From: Haloplasmatales bacterium 4B
GTDB taxonomy: Bacteria; Bacillota_I; Bacilli_A; Haloplasmatales; Haloplasmataceae
NCBI GenBank assembly: GCA_003586005.1
Contig: NSKI01000025.1
Location: 1 to 34,905, forward strand
Reading direction: 5' to 3'
DNA: 34,905 nucleotides
The notes under the pieces are model-generated. The model ran no database searches and was not told the origin of the DNA. It saw only the letters and a list, made by a program, of their open reading frames with translations. Numbering within the stretch: position 1 is the stretch's first letter; every line of letters begins with the position of its first letter. Positions 1 to 9,072 of this stretch are shown one piece after another. Made by a program: the position numbers and the translations under genes.

Positions 1-561
1 GATAAATTCAAAGATATTATAATAGAAAAATTAGAATATGATGTTTCTGTAACAAGTATTTTCCACTACATAAAGAAATTAGGATATAAAGACCAGTATA
101 CAATTCTTAGAGAGTATTGTAAAACCATTAGATACGAGAGGCGGAAAAAAGCAACTATTAGATTTGAGGCTAATCCAGGGTTACAAGCACAAGTTGATTG
201 GAAAGAGCGAATGAGACTCATTAGTAAGCATGGTGAAGTCTTTGAGATAGACTTATTTTTAATAGTATTAGGATACTCAAGAATGAAGTATATCGAGCTA
301 ACAATTTATAAAAATCAAGATACATTATTTAGTGCGATAATAAATAGTTTTGAATACTTTGGCGGTGTACCTAAGGAGATACTATTTGATAATATGAAGA
401 CAGTGATTAATCAATCAAAAACACGTTATCAGCAGCCGGTAATCAATAGAAAGTTCTACCAATTTAGTAAGGATATGGGGTTTGAAGTAAAGAGTTATAT
501 GGCATATAGGCCACAAACGAAAGGAAAGGTAGAATCACTTATTGACATTTACAAGCTATAA
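1..561 (+). pseudogene. IS21-family transposase IstA, truncated at both ends
   Basis: The frame is open from the first base of the window, so the gene starts upstream. The visible 186 residues hold the DDE integrase core of IstA: a first Asp in 'QAQVDWKE' (about residue 65), a second in 'ILFDNMKTV' and a Glu in 'RPQTKGKVES'. Full IstA proteins are about 400-500 residues. Here the frame stops about a dozen residues after the catalytic Glu, so the C-terminal half is missing, and no istB follows. IstA catalyses transposition together with the ATPase IstB. A separate IstB tail lies at 24513-24640 inside another decayed element. A shorter start at the ATG at 211 is possible but would split the integrase core. 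Confidence 0.85.
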
Positions 562-859
562 ATTCCTATCCGTTTTGTCTGTTAACATCCCTATTAATCC
601 TAAAGCTGGTTTCTTATGCTTTTTTCCTTTATATATCAAGTTTTTTATGTCAACCTTACTAGGATCCTATCCCGACCCATTAATTTTACCAATTGCCTAA
701 ACGTTTCTTCATTAGTTGATTTATAATTTTTTTTATAACTTTAAAGAAATACTACCAGCAGAAAAATCCCAATAATTAAATTTTCATGTTTAACTATAAC
801 ACTTAATTACTTACTATTTTACATTTGAATTATTTATATAGCTATTATTCCACCCTAAT
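562..859. other. gene-free stretch, probable decayed sequence
   Basis: No complete gene with a ribosome binding site is visible. On the minus strand about 570-685 reads as roughly 38 open codons with protein-like composition (it includes 'KKPALGLIGMLTDK') and no start site. I do not recognise it; it may be a fragment of a gene disrupted by the IS21 insertion. Confidence 0.4.
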
Positions 860-893
860 AAAAAAATCCCCTCATACTCGAGTATGAGGGGAT
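860..893 (-). terminator. rho-independent terminator of the sulfur operon
   Basis: Positions 866-893 form a perfect 28-base palindrome (arm ATCCCCTCATACTC). On the minus strand it is followed by a T-run. It lies 45 bases downstream of the YeeE/YedE stop codon. Confidence 0.9.
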
Positions 894-937
894 AGATAAC
901 CCTTATTATTTAGACAACTTATATTTATCTGAGTAAC

Positions 938-2200
938 TTAGCAAGTTTTTTTGTTCACCTTATATCCAATAATTCCTCCAGCAATAAGGAAAATAAAGAA
1001 TATCCAGCCTGATAAAGAGAAATTTGCAATTGGTGTATATAATGCACCTACGTTACAACCATTTGCAAGTCTTGTTCCAAATCCCATACAAAGTCCACCA
1101 ATAGCAAAGAAAATACTATCTTTAAATGTGATTGAAAGACCACCTTTAAATGATTTAATTAAATTTCCTGCGAGAAGTAATGCAATGAGTGTTCCTAAAA
1201 TAATACCTACATTTTGAACATTAATAGGATGATCAAAGAATGGCATTGTATAAACACCTACTGGTTTATTTGTAAAGGAAGCTAATTTTTCTGGAGAAAC
1301 TCCAAATGAAATAAGCAATCTTCCAAACCAGAAACCATAAGGTGTAGAAGCTCCCCAACCAGCTTTTGTTACACTCATAAGCATTACAAAGATTGCTCCT
1401 ATTACTGTTGCCCCTACTCCAAGTTTCCAAGGTCTTACAAATAATTTCTCATAAGTTTTTTTACTAAATAGTTTAAATGGTTCTTCATTATCGTTATAAG
1501 TCTGATATTGAATTCTTTCACTTTCTGTTCCAGTGTAAGTTTTTCTTGCTTTGTTTCTATCTTCAACAATTTTAGCAATCCAGACAAAAATTCCTGATAA
1601 AATGGCAGTTAATATTATCGCACCTAAATATCCATTTAAGCCATCCCATTTAAATAGGTCTGGTAGGTAAACACCACCATATAATTTTTCACCTACAGCT
1701 GTAGAGAACCAAGAATTTCTTACCCAACCTGCAGTCGTTTGCACTGGGAAACCAATGAATACACCTAATCCAAAGAAGAATAGTGTAATTAGTGCTCTTG
1801 GTAACCCTGTAACAAGGTCTGTTAGTACACCTGATGCACAACAGAAACTAAATGCCATACCAAAACCAAATAATAACCCACCTAATATAAGACCTATGTT
1901 TATAGGGTTAACCCAAAGGTCAAATCCAGCTGGATCTTGCATTAATAAAACACCTGTGGTAACAATAGCTGACCCTAAAAACATACCAACTACAACACGC
2001 ATAAGTTTGGTTGAGCCTGTATGACACATACGATTAACAGTACCTGCAAACCCAAAGAATGAACGAGCAAGTGCATAACCTAATCCTATTCCAGCCAGTA
2101 GTCTAAAGAATAACATTGTACTGCTTAAGCCAAAGCGACCCCATAGAATTATAGAAATTAATAAAACAAAACCTAAAATATACTCTATATTTTTTTTCAT
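938..2200 (-). CDS. YeeE/YedE family thiosulfate-type sulfur transporter
   Basis: This is a 420-residue integral membrane protein with two similar halves, the arrangement of the YeeE/YedE (TsuA) family, which moves thiosulfate or related sulfur species across the membrane. The family uses conserved cysteines as relay sites. Visible here are Cys59 ('NRMCHTG'), Cys120-121 ('FSFCCASGVLTDL') and Cys371/Cys382 in the second half ('GGLCMGFGTRLANGCNVG'). A loop of about 45 polar residues (212-258) separates the halves. The protein ends in Cys420. The gene follows the CoA-disulfide reductase gene by 23 bases, so the two are almost certainly cotranscribed: one imports a sulfur compound, the other handles persulfide or disulfide chemistry. 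The exact substrate (thiosulfate, sulfide/polysulfide or selenium species) cannot be read from sequence. Confidence 0.88.
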   Translation of the reverse strand: MKKNIEYILGFVLLISIILWGRFGLSSTMLFFRLLAGIGLGYALARSFFGFAGTVNRMCHTGSTKLMRVVVGMFLGSAIVTTGVLLMQDPAGFDLWVNPINIGLILGGLLFGFGMAFSFCCASGVLTDLVTGLPRALITLFFFGLGVFIGFPVQTTAGWVRNSWFSTAVGEKLYGGVYLPDLFKWDGLNGYLGAIILTAILSGIFVWIAKIVEDRNKARKTYTGTESERIQYQTYNDNEEPFKLFSKKTYEKLFVRPWKLGVGATVIGAIFVMLMSVTKAGWGASTPYGFWFGRLLISFGVSPEKLASFTNKPVGVYTMPFFDHPINVQNVGIILGTLIALLLAGNLIKSFKGGLSITFKDSIFFAIGGLCMGFGTRLANGCNVGALYTPIANFSLSGWIFFIFLIAGGIIGYKVNKKTC

Positions 2201-2223
2201 AAGATAATTCTCCTTCCAACATA

Positions 2224-3918
2224 TTAATTAAAGTTATATTTTGTAACAATCGGCTTACGATCTGTTGTTTGATCGTTAAAATATTCATGGAAACTAATAC
2301 CTAAATAACTTCCAGAAATATTATAGATATTATCAAAACCTAAATGTCCTAATGCTAAAGCAGCATTGTAACTTCTTTGAGCACTACGACAGTGAACATA
2401 TACCAATTTATCCTTTGGAATCTCTGTGATACGATCACGAAGTTCACTAAGTGGTATATTTACTGCCCCAATTATATGACCTTGTTCAAATTCATGTTTT
2501 TCTCTTACGTCAATGATATACGCATTGTTTTCTACAAGTTTACGCACTTCACTAACATGTACTTGTTTAAATGAACCTTTCATTAGATTAAGCGCTACAA
2601 GAGCTGCATAGTTAACAACATCTTTAGCTGTACTAAATGGTGGTGCATAGCAAAGTTCTAAATCTCTTAAATCATCGATTGTCCCATTAGTTTTAATAAG
2701 TGTTGCTACAATATCCACACGCTTATCAACATTACCTTTTCCTACAGCTTGTGCACCTAAAACTTTTCCTGTTGGAACTTCATATATTAATTTAAAATGA
2801 AGTTGATTATTGCCTGGCATTAATCCTACTTTGTCTTGCGGAATAACATAAACACTATCATATTTAATTCCTAAGACATCACAGCTTTTAGATGTTAAAC
2901 CTGTTGAAGCTGCGTTATAATTAAAAATTTTAATACATGATGAACCGATATAACCAGTATTATTAACAGGAATGTTATATATATGATCTGCTACAGCTCT
3001 TGCTTGCTTTTGAGCAGGTCCTGCAAGTGGCAAGTGTACTTTCTTTCCTGAAATAGCATGTGTTACTTCAATCGCATCACCTACAGCATAAATATCTTTA
3101 TCTTCTGTACAGTAGTTTTGATCTACTTTAATGCATCCTCTTTCACTAATTGCAAGTCCACATTCTTTTGCAAGTTTGATATTTGGTTTAACTCCTATTG
3201 CCATAACAATTGCATCTGATTCAACAACTTGTCCTGATTCTAAAGATATATTATTTTCATTAAAACCAACAACTTTATCATGTAAAATTAAATGAATGCC
3301 TTGATCATAAATTTCTTTATGAAGTATTTGAACTATATCTTCATCGAGATTTCTCATTACTTGATTAGCTGCTTCAATTAGTGTTACATTATATCCTGCT
3401 TCTTTTAAGTTTTCTGCAACTTCAAGACCAATGAATCCTGCACCTATAACTGATATATTTTTTGCTTTCTTAGAAACGATAAATCCATTAAGTTTTGCAA
3501 TGTCAACCACATTCTTAACAACAAATACATCAGCGTTTTCTATTCCACTAATAGGTGGAACAATAGCATCAGCTCCTGGTGATAAAATTAATTTGTCATA
3601 TTTTTCAGTATAAACTTCATTAATAACTACATTTTTTACTGTTAGTTCTTTCTTTTCACGATTAATACTTAATACCTCATTATTAACTCTAGCGTTAATG
3701 CGATATTGTTTATAGAATTGTTCAGGACACATCAATACAAGTTGCTCATGTTCTGGTATAAGTCCACTTAAATGATATGGTAAGCAACAGTTAGAAAAAG
3801 AAACATGTGGTCCTTTTTCAAAAATAATAATTTCTGCTCTTTCATCTAATCTACGAATTCTTGCTGCAGTAGAAGCGCCACCAGCAACACCACCTACAAT
3901 AAGTATTTTTTTGTTCAT
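2224..3918 (-). CDS. cdr: CoA-disulfide reductase with C-terminal rhodanese domain
   Basis: This 564-residue protein joins a flavin-dependent disulfide reductase to a rhodanese domain (CoADR-RHD architecture). Residues 9-18 (GGVAGGASTA) are the FAD-binding loop. The redox cysteine is Cys44 in 'SFSNCCLPYH', where relatives usually have NCGLPY. 'VIGAGFIGLEVAENL' near 160 is the NAD(P)H-binding fold, and 'YAVGDAIEV' near 280 is the second FAD contact. The rhodanese domain (about 455-550) carries catalytic Cys510 in the loop CRSAQRS. Such fusions reduce CoA disulfide, CoA persulfide or polysulfide at the expense of NAD(P)H. The start is fixed by AGGAGG seven bases upstream of the ATG. It is first in the operon with the YeeE/YedE transporter. 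The extra Cys45 beside the redox Cys is unusual. Substrate assignment is by family only. Confidence 0.88.
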   Translation of the reverse strand: MNKKILIVGGVAGGASTAARIRRLDERAEIIIFEKGPHVSFSNCCLPYHLSGLIPEHEQLVLMCPEQFYKQYRINARVNNEVLSINREKKELTVKNVVINEVYTEKYDKLILSPGADAIVPPISGIENADVFVVKNVVDIAKLNGFIVSKKAKNISVIGAGFIGLEVAENLKEAGYNVTLIEAANQVMRNLDEDIVQILHKEIYDQGIHLILHDKVVGFNENNISLESGQVVESDAIVMAIGVKPNIKLAKECGLAISERGCIKVDQNYCTEDKDIYAVGDAIEVTHAISGKKVHLPLAGPAQKQARAVADHIYNIPVNNTGYIGSSCIKIFNYNAASTGLTSKSCDVLGIKYDSVYVIPQDKVGLMPGNNQLHFKLIYEVPTGKVLGAQAVGKGNVDKRVDIVATLIKTNGTIDDLRDLELCYAPPFSTAKDVVNYAALVALNLMKGSFKQVHVSEVRKLVENNAYIIDVREKHEFEQGHIIGAVNIPLSELRDRITEIPKDKLVYVHCRSAQRSYNAALALGHLGFDNIYNISGSYLGISFHEYFNDQTTDRKPIVTKYNFN

Positions 3919-3968
3919 CCATAGTCCTCCTCTACATTGTGAAATAATTAACTAAATTGTCCTTAACG

Positions 3969-3998
3969 AGTATAGCATAATAAATATATTTTATTCAA
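3969..3998 (-). promoter_or_regulatory. promoter of the cdr-yeeE sulfur operon
   Basis: Read on the minus strand: -35 TTGAAT (3993-3998), an 18-base spacer and -10 TATACT (3969-3974), 51 bases upstream of the cdr start codon. Confidence 0.7.
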
Positions 3999-4244
3999 TA
4001 AAAAAAATATGGGAATTATTTACAATTAAAATAAACTGTATATAGCACCCATAATTATTCTTTAGGAAATATTTGCTTAACAAAATCACTATGATATTAC
4101 TAATTAAATGTAACCATTTAGTTTTATTCATAGATTGTAAAATCTAATATCCATGGTATTACCGTGTCAATTTCACTAATTAGGCCAAAATGACTTAAAT
4201 TGTAAATATTTTAAATGTATTATTATTCTTGATCAATTCATTTT

Positions 4245-4575
4245 CCTGTTTATAGAGTTATCCACAACATCCTAATAATCTTTTGTACCAGAATAAATAG
4301 CAAGCATAGTTCTAATTTCTGAAGGTTCAACAACAGGCCAATTCTCTCATGCTTTAAATTGAGCTATACTCATGTCGAGATTTATTTCTTCTATTTTCTT
4401 TCTTCTTCTGTTAAGTTCAAATCATACTATGAATTTGTTTTCTTTTTGTTATTTATTTCTTCGTACATTTTTTTCATACTAGGAGCAAAAATTTTAGAGA
4501 AATTCTCTCCCCTAAAACTTTCTGCGCATATTGCCTTTTTTATATTTTTATTCATTTTACACTGCATTATAAATC
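4245..4575 (-). pseudogene. decayed gene of unknown identity
   Basis: On the minus strand two protein-like stretches follow each other in different frames. The first begins at an ATG at 4567 behind AGAGG and includes 'AESFRGENFSKIFAPSMKKM'. The second begins at 4373 and reads 'MSIAQFKA*ENWPVVEPSE' then 'IRTMLAIYSGTKDY*DVV', with in-frame stops. Together they look like one protein of about 110 residues destroyed by at least one frameshift and several stops. I do not recognise the family. Confidence 0.45.
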
Positions 4576-4636
4576 CTCTATTGAACAAGCGTTAGATGTT
4601 ATTGGAGAAAAATGGATCCACTTATTTTCTGGACAT
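4576..4636 (+). pseudogene. possible HxlR-type regulator remnant
   Basis: The plus strand reads 'IEQALDVIGEKWIHLFSGH' followed by a stop. This resembles the start of the HxlR winged-helix domain (family pattern: ALDVIGGKWxxLIL). Only about 19 codons are recognisable. It is divergent from the decayed gene at 4245-4575, the usual arrangement of an HxlR regulator and its target. Confidence 0.35.
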
Positions 4637-4723
4637 TAAGGGATAAAGTATTGTCATTCCTATTTTACAAATGATAAGTAATTGGAAATCAACCCAATGT
4701 TTTAATTATTTGGAAGCTTCATA

Positions 4724-5107
4724 TTATTTTATATTTAAAAATGTATCCAGTATTTCGCTAATAGAAACAAAGGAAACAAAGAAAAAATATAGTATGGAGA
4801 TAGCGTTGAAAACCGCAGCTAAATAACCAATCCATTTTCTATTTAGTTTCAATTGCAAAAAAGTCATATAGAGATTTAAATAGAATAAATATACTCCACA
4901 AATAATAGCTATAACTCTTATGGCATCTCTTATTATTAACATAAAAGAAATATTAGATTGAACACTGCTACCTATAATAATAAATGCATAAAATATCATA
5001 ATAATCGAAATTAAAACGCTTCTTTTCCCTGTTACAGTTGACATATCTTTATTCTCAATTTTTTCACGCTCACTATCGATTTTATTTTTTGAAACCACTA
5101 GTTTCAT
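4724..5107 (-). CDS. small membrane protein of unknown function
   Basis: A 127-residue protein with a charged N-terminal tail (about 30 residues) and three predicted membrane segments (near 33-52, 59-82 and 92-115). I chose the ATG at 5107 because AGGCGG sits eight bases upstream. An in-frame GTG three codons earlier overlaps that site and is unlikely. No conserved motif is recognised. It stands alone among decayed sequence. The intact frame and good ribosome binding site argue that it is expressed. Confidence 0.6.
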   Translation of the reverse strand: MKLVVSKNKIDSEREKIENKDMSTVTGKRSVLISIIMIFYAFIIIGSSVQSNISFMLIIRDAIRVIAIICGVYLFYLNLYMTFLQLKLNRKWIGYLAAVFNAISILYFFFVSFVSISEILDTFLNIK

Positions 5108-5472
5108 AATTGACACCGCCTATCTATCTATAATATACAATACTTAAAAAATGAATTCATTAAATTTAAGTCATTTATAATTAACTAATAATTAATAACG
5201 TTTTCCGATGTTTACAACCTATCTGTTTCATGCTAATTAATATACAGTTTTTATAGTCATTAAGAAAAAAACAATAACTAAAATAGACATTAGTTCAATT
5301 TAAGCTGAAAGCCTTTTATTATTAAACTTAAAATGAGAATTTTCAAATTTAAATAACTCAAGTATTCATATTAACTTGAGTCCATTTAACAGTTTATTTA
5401 GCATCCACAATTTCATAAATATATTAAGCAATAAACACAAAAATATAATCATTATATTTAGCACTTAAATAT
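5108..5472. other. AT-rich gene-free stretch
   Basis: No gene is seen. The only structure is a hairpin at 5355-5382 (arms ACTCAAGT/ACTTGAGT). It lies about 90 bases downstream of the small minus-strand gene at 5473-5649 and could be a weak terminator for it, although its T-run is poor. Confidence 0.4.
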
Positions 5473-5649
5473 TTAATTTTTTCTAAAATATAGAATACCA
5501 AAAACTAAAAAAATAAGAGTTAAAAGTAATACTGAAAGTATAATATTTACATGAGGAACTTTCTCTCTTATTCTATCATTTGTAAATACTAAAACCAAAA
5601 CAAATAGTAGTGCACCTAATGTACCAATACAAATTTTCAAACTTTTCAT
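5473..5649 (-). CDS. 58-residue small membrane protein
   Basis: On the minus strand an ATG at 5649 is preceded by GAGGAGG at a spacing of six bases. It encodes 58 residues: a short basic N-terminus (MKSLKICIG), a first membrane segment (about 8-23), a charged loop 'TNDRIREKVPHV', a second membrane segment (about 35-53) and a basic end (FRKN). The pattern of two helices with a short charged loop and the near-perfect ribosome binding site make it a convincing small gene. Family not recognised. Confidence 0.6.
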   Translation of the reverse strand: MKSLKICIGTLGALLFVLVLVFTNDRIREKVPHVNIILSVLLLTLIFLVFGILYFRKN

Positions 5650-5825
5650 GTCTACCTCCTCATTATAGAATCATAAGTGATGAAGCCGTACCTAATTATA
5701 TTACTTTACATCAAGCTGTCCACAGCTTAATACTAAAACCTATTTTTCATGATTTATTAAATGTACCTTATAACATTACTTCGGCATCGATCATTGCTTT
5801 TTCAATGGGTATTAAGCTATTATTT

Positions 5826-5930
5826 TAATTTCCATTTTACTTACTATTATATAGCTTATTATTAATACTAATAATATGCTAGATATCCATAAAAATATTT
5901 TTTTACCCTTTTTCATATAGTTCGCACATC
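5826..5930 (-). CDS. possible 34-residue membrane peptide, or the start of a frameshifted gene
   Basis: On the minus strand a peptide 'MKKGKKIFLWISSILLVLII...' of 34 residues starts near 5920, with one membrane helix. The nearest purine-rich site (GGGG) is about 13 bases upstream, which is far. Directly downstream another frame reads 'IPIEKAMIDAEVML' before a stop, so this may be the signal-anchor part of a longer gene broken by a frameshift. Coordinates are approximate. Confidence 0.3.
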
Positions 5931-6262
5931 CCCTTTTTAAAGTCTATTATAAGAGTTCTTTTTAAATACTAAAACATAACTAGTGTCATATTTTGTCATA
6001 TTTTGTCGAATTTATAAAAAACTAAAACATTAACATTTTCACATAATTAGTTTAATGATAGATTATGAAAAAATAAAATCTTGTATGAATATTAACTTAT
6101 AACGTGAGAGCCCTATGATAACCATGGAATCCTATATTGTAAACTTTCATAATAAAGATAATAAATACGATACTCTATTTGCACTTTAGGTAGAATTTAC
6201 TTGTATTTCTAGATGTAATAATTTGATGAAATATTTTTATATTAGTTAAGTAGGAGAATATT
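5931..6262. other. gene-free stretch with a short tandem repeat
   Basis: No supported gene. The unit 'catattttgt' occurs twice in tandem near 5984-6008. No function can be given. Confidence 0.35.
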
Positions 6263-6532
6263 ATGCAAGTAATTATTAAAGTTTAAAAAGGTATCTTAGA
6301 GTATATCAATGACGTTAATGAGGAAAAGATTAAAAAACCAAGTAAATGTCCTAATTGTGGTAAAGAAAATAGTCTCCATCATAATGGTGTTTATAAAAGA
6401 AATATTATAGATGATAATCAAGAATTTCGAATTATTTTAAGATTCCTTTGTAAATATTGTTTAAAAACTGTTTCCTTATTACTATCGCATAGTTTCTTAA
6501 AATCATTTAGGTCTCCATCAATAATTGTATAG
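6263..6532 (+). pseudogene. zinc-ribbon transposase N-terminal fragment with in-frame stop
   Basis: An ATG at 6263 follows AGGAGAA, but the eighth codon is TAA. The frame then continues through a zinc-ribbon-like region: 'KCPNCGKENSLHHNGVYKR' and 'FLCKYCLKTVSLL', that is CxxC...CxxC with the usual His/Asn-Gly spacing. This is typical of the N-terminal domain of several transposase families in Bacillota. From about 6480 the sequence no longer fits that family and abuts the IS1182-like fragment on the opposite strand. Confidence 0.55.
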
Positions 6533-6946
6533 TTTCTCTCTATTAGTTGTACAAGCTTTCTTCCATACCCAAGTATATTTATTGGCATTAGCTTCAAATT
6601 TAGAACCATCTATGTATGCAATATCTGTATTTACATTATCTTTTTCAAAGATATATTGATTAATATCGTAAAATATTTCTTCAATACTACATTTTAAGTA
6701 ATTATTAATGAAATTAGAGAATGTCATATGAGTAGGTGTACTATTCTCGTTTCTCAATAAATACATAAATCTGATATCTGTTTTACATAAAGCTTCTAGT
6801 TCTCTTAAAGATGTATATCCTTTTGTCATAAAACCAAATAGTGTTACCTCTAATAAAGTGACTAAAGGAATAATTGTTTGAATATCAATTGGCAAAACTA
6901 ATTGTTTTGGTGTACAATTATTCATATAATTTAGTATTTTGTTCAT
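6510..6946 (-). pseudogene. IS1182-like transposase, internally deleted and truncated
   Basis: The minus-strand frame from 6946 reads 'LPIDIQTIIP', then jumps straight to 'LVTLLEVTLFGFMTKGYTS', skipping roughly 40 residues normally present between these motifs. It continues through 'LRELEALCKTDIRFMYLL' and the first catalytic block 'DIAYIDGSKFEANANKYTWV'. It breaks off near 6510, before the rest of the DDE domain. There is no ribosome binding site. Family assignment rests on the YIDGSKFEANANKYTWVWKK-type motif. It cannot be active. Confidence 0.7.
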
Positions 6947-6960
6947 ACTTAAATTATAAT

Positions 6961-7012
6961 AAAAAAAGGAACTTCTTTCCAGATTTATTATCTAGAATTT
7001 AGTTCCTTTTTT
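6961..7012 (-). terminator. strong bidirectional terminator downstream of the sugar-binding protein gene
   Basis: The arms AAAAAAGGAACT and AGTTCCTTTTTT pair over 12 bases, with a second internal stem. T-runs flank it on both strands. It lies about 55-105 bases downstream of the substrate-binding protein stop codon. It may have arrived with the neighbouring IS, whose putative end follows. Confidence 0.75.
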
Positions 7013-7018
7013 GCTTAC

Positions 7019-7045
7019 TGAGGACCGTTTATTTTTTTACAGCCC
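7019..7045 (-). repeat. putative IS terminal inverted repeat (single end)
   Basis: Minus-strand sequence beginning GGGGCTGTAAAAAAATAAAC resembles an IS terminus and lies just outside the IS1182-like fragment. The matching second end was not found in the window. Confidence 0.3.
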
Positions 7046-7064
7046 CTTAATTTAATTACTTCAA

Positions 7065-8564
7065 TTAGTTTTGATAAGGTAATCCGCTTGACTTATAAAT
7101 ATCACTATAAGTTGTTTTTAATTCATCATAGAAAGAATTAAATGCTTCTGATACTGTAGCACTTCCAGACTCACCTTTTTTGTAAGCTGTAACATACTTA
7201 CCAAATAATGTATCTAATTGTCTATCATATTTTGTTACGTTATCAAAAGATATTTTTTCTGATTCTGCTAAGAAAGTATTATAATGATTCATGCCACCCA
7301 ATACATCGTAACCTTCGTAATCAGTTTTGATTGTATTCATAACAGAAATTCTTGAGTAAACATCTCCATTTGCTGCTCTAGAAGACATTCTATCAGTATC
7401 AAATAACATTGAACTTACAAAGTCATAAGCAGCATCTTTCATTTCTGAATCTTTTCTAATGTTTAGATAAGTTCCACCCCAATAGTAACTATTAGGTCCT
7501 GAAGCCATACCCCAATTTCCTTTTACTTCACAAGCATCAAATTCAGCTTGTTGCTCATCAGTTGGATTTTCAGGTAAAGTACAAGTGTTGCCATTAGCAT
7601 CTACTTTTTCTGCATTTGGAGCAATAACATAGAATAATCCCCAAGTTGGTAATGAGTAAGCCATTGTTTGATAAGTAGTCCCTTGAACATCTTTGAAATC
7701 CTTACCGATTCCACCAAACCATTCACCTGACCATTCACCAACATTTGCTGTTAATGAAGTAGATATTGTATCACCATACAAGCTCTTTACAGTATTCATG
7801 TATATTTCTTGTTCAAGTAATTTATCACTACTGATTTTACCATCTGAATCTAACCAGCTACTAGCTGTATCGCTACCTTTAGCAAAGAATCTTATAGCAT
7901 CATCATTTGGGAATAATCTCCAATTAACATTATAATCTTTAACTTCTTGTGAAGACACTACTAAATTTTGTAAAGTGTTAAATTTATTTGCACTTACCCA
8001 ATCAGAAACAGCTTGATTGTAGTTATTTACACCATCATCTGTTGGAAAATCAATTTCATCCCCCCAAACAGATTCAGCCATATCTGTTTTAAACAATATA
8101 GCGCCCGGTGTTACTTGCCAAGATAAAGATTTTAATTTATTATCTACAGGATCAACACCTGATTCCCAAATATATGATTGAAAATCATCTTTAGTTGCTT
8201 GATAATCTAAATCAGGATCATTTTCCATCATAGTTTGTAAGTCAGCTAAATAATCAGCTTCCATGAAATTTTGAACCATATCTAGTTCACCTGTAAACAC
8301 ATCTGGTGCACCTTTTCCAGTTCTTAATACTGGAAGAATTTTTGTTAAATAATCAGCAGTTGGAACTATTACAAATTCAACTTTCATACCCTCATATTTT
8401 TGTCCTTCTCCAGTAAAGTTATCTTTAAAGTATTGAATATCCCCAGAAGTTTCTAACTCGTCAGTAAATGACCAAATAACGAGTTTATCTTCTGCTTTTG
8501 ACTTACATCCAGTTAAAACTAAAAACATAGCCAATGCGGTAAATATTATTAAAAACTTTTTCAT
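7065..8564 (-). CDS. ABC transporter sugar-binding lipoprotein
   Basis: This 499-residue protein has a lipoprotein signal peptide: basic MKKF, a hydrophobic core and lipobox LTGC with acylated Cys20. The mature part begins 'KLVIWSFTDELE', like family 1 extracellular solute-binding proteins for sugars and oligosaccharides, and reads through to 'AFNSFYDEL'. It would sit on the outer face of the membrane and deliver sugar to the permease pair at 9770-11570. It follows the permease/DUF624 genes on the same strand but has its own promoter and a 546-base gap, so its level can be set separately, as expected for a binding protein needed in excess. AGGAGG lies eight bases upstream of the ATG. The ligand is not readable from sequence; context suggests a beta-glucosidic oligosaccharide. 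Confidence 0.88.
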   Translation of the reverse strand: MKKFLIIFTALAMFLVLTGCKSKAEDKLVIWSFTDELETSGDIQYFKDNFTGEGQKYEGMKVEFVIVPTADYLTKILPVLRTGKGAPDVFTGELDMVQNFMEADYLADLQTMMENDPDLDYQATKDDFQSYIWESGVDPVDNKLKSLSWQVTPGAILFKTDMAESVWGDEIDFPTDDGVNNYNQAVSDWVSANKFNTLQNLVVSSQEVKDYNVNWRLFPNDDAIRFFAKGSDTASSWLDSDGKISSDKLLEQEIYMNTVKSLYGDTISTSLTANVGEWSGEWFGGIGKDFKDVQGTTYQTMAYSLPTWGLFYVIAPNAEKVDANGNTCTLPENPTDEQQAEFDACEVKGNWGMASGPNSYYWGGTYLNIRKDSEMKDAAYDFVSSMLFDTDRMSSRAANGDVYSRISVMNTIKTDYEGYDVLGGMNHYNTFLAESEKISFDNVTKYDRQLDTLFGKYVTAYKKGESGSATVSEAFNSFYDELKTTYSDIYKSSGLPYQN

Positions 8565-8594
8565 TGTATATCCTCCTTAATTTAGTTCAATTTT

Positions 8595-8623
8595 ATTATA
8601 CATTACCATGAATGCGTTATCAA
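8595..8623 (-). promoter_or_regulatory. promoter of the sugar-binding protein gene
   Basis: Minus strand: -35 TTGATA (8618-8623), a 17-base spacer and -10 TATAAT (8595-8600), 30 bases upstream of the start codon. A half-palindrome AAATCGGTTT (8627-8636) abuts the -35 and is a candidate operator. Confidence 0.8.
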
Positions 8624-8639
8624 GAGAAATCGGTTTTTT

Positions 8640-9072
8640 TTTAATAATTTACAGAATGACTGTTTTTTTTACAAAATACTTATCATTAATCCTTAAAGAA
8701 TATCACTCAAAAAAATGTAAGTATATTTTATGAACTTAATACTTGATTAACACAAACATCAATTAATAATATAATTTTAATTTACTTGTTTTAGTATACT
8801 TAATTCATGCTGAATACTATTATTTTTATTTGTTTTTATAAGCTTAGAAATAAATTCAATAAAAGTAGCTTTAACACCAATTATGAATTGAGTTTAGTGC
8901 GATGCTAGATTCAATTATAATTATTACAGTATCTAACATAAAATATGACAAGTTTTTTGAATATCTAAAGTAAAAAGTGAAGATAATTTTAAATTAGTTA
9001 TTAAACTATTCTCTTTTTTATAGCTTATGTAATTTATCCCAAATTCTAAATCCATCATGGGATTCAAGAAGA
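8640..9072. other. gene-free interval inside the sugar locus
   Basis: No gene, repeat or recognisable remnant with support is seen. It separates the terminator of the DUF624 gene from the promoter of the binding-protein gene. Confidence 0.5.

Noticed and set aside
3919-4060. Riboswitch leader for the sulfur operon
   Set aside because: The leader from the predicted start site to cdr is only about 45 bases, too short for an SAM or T-box element.
4359-4595. 78-codon plus-strand frame with hydrophobic composition
   Set aside because: No ribosome binding site, and it is antisense to decayed coding sequence on the minus strand that explains the open frame.
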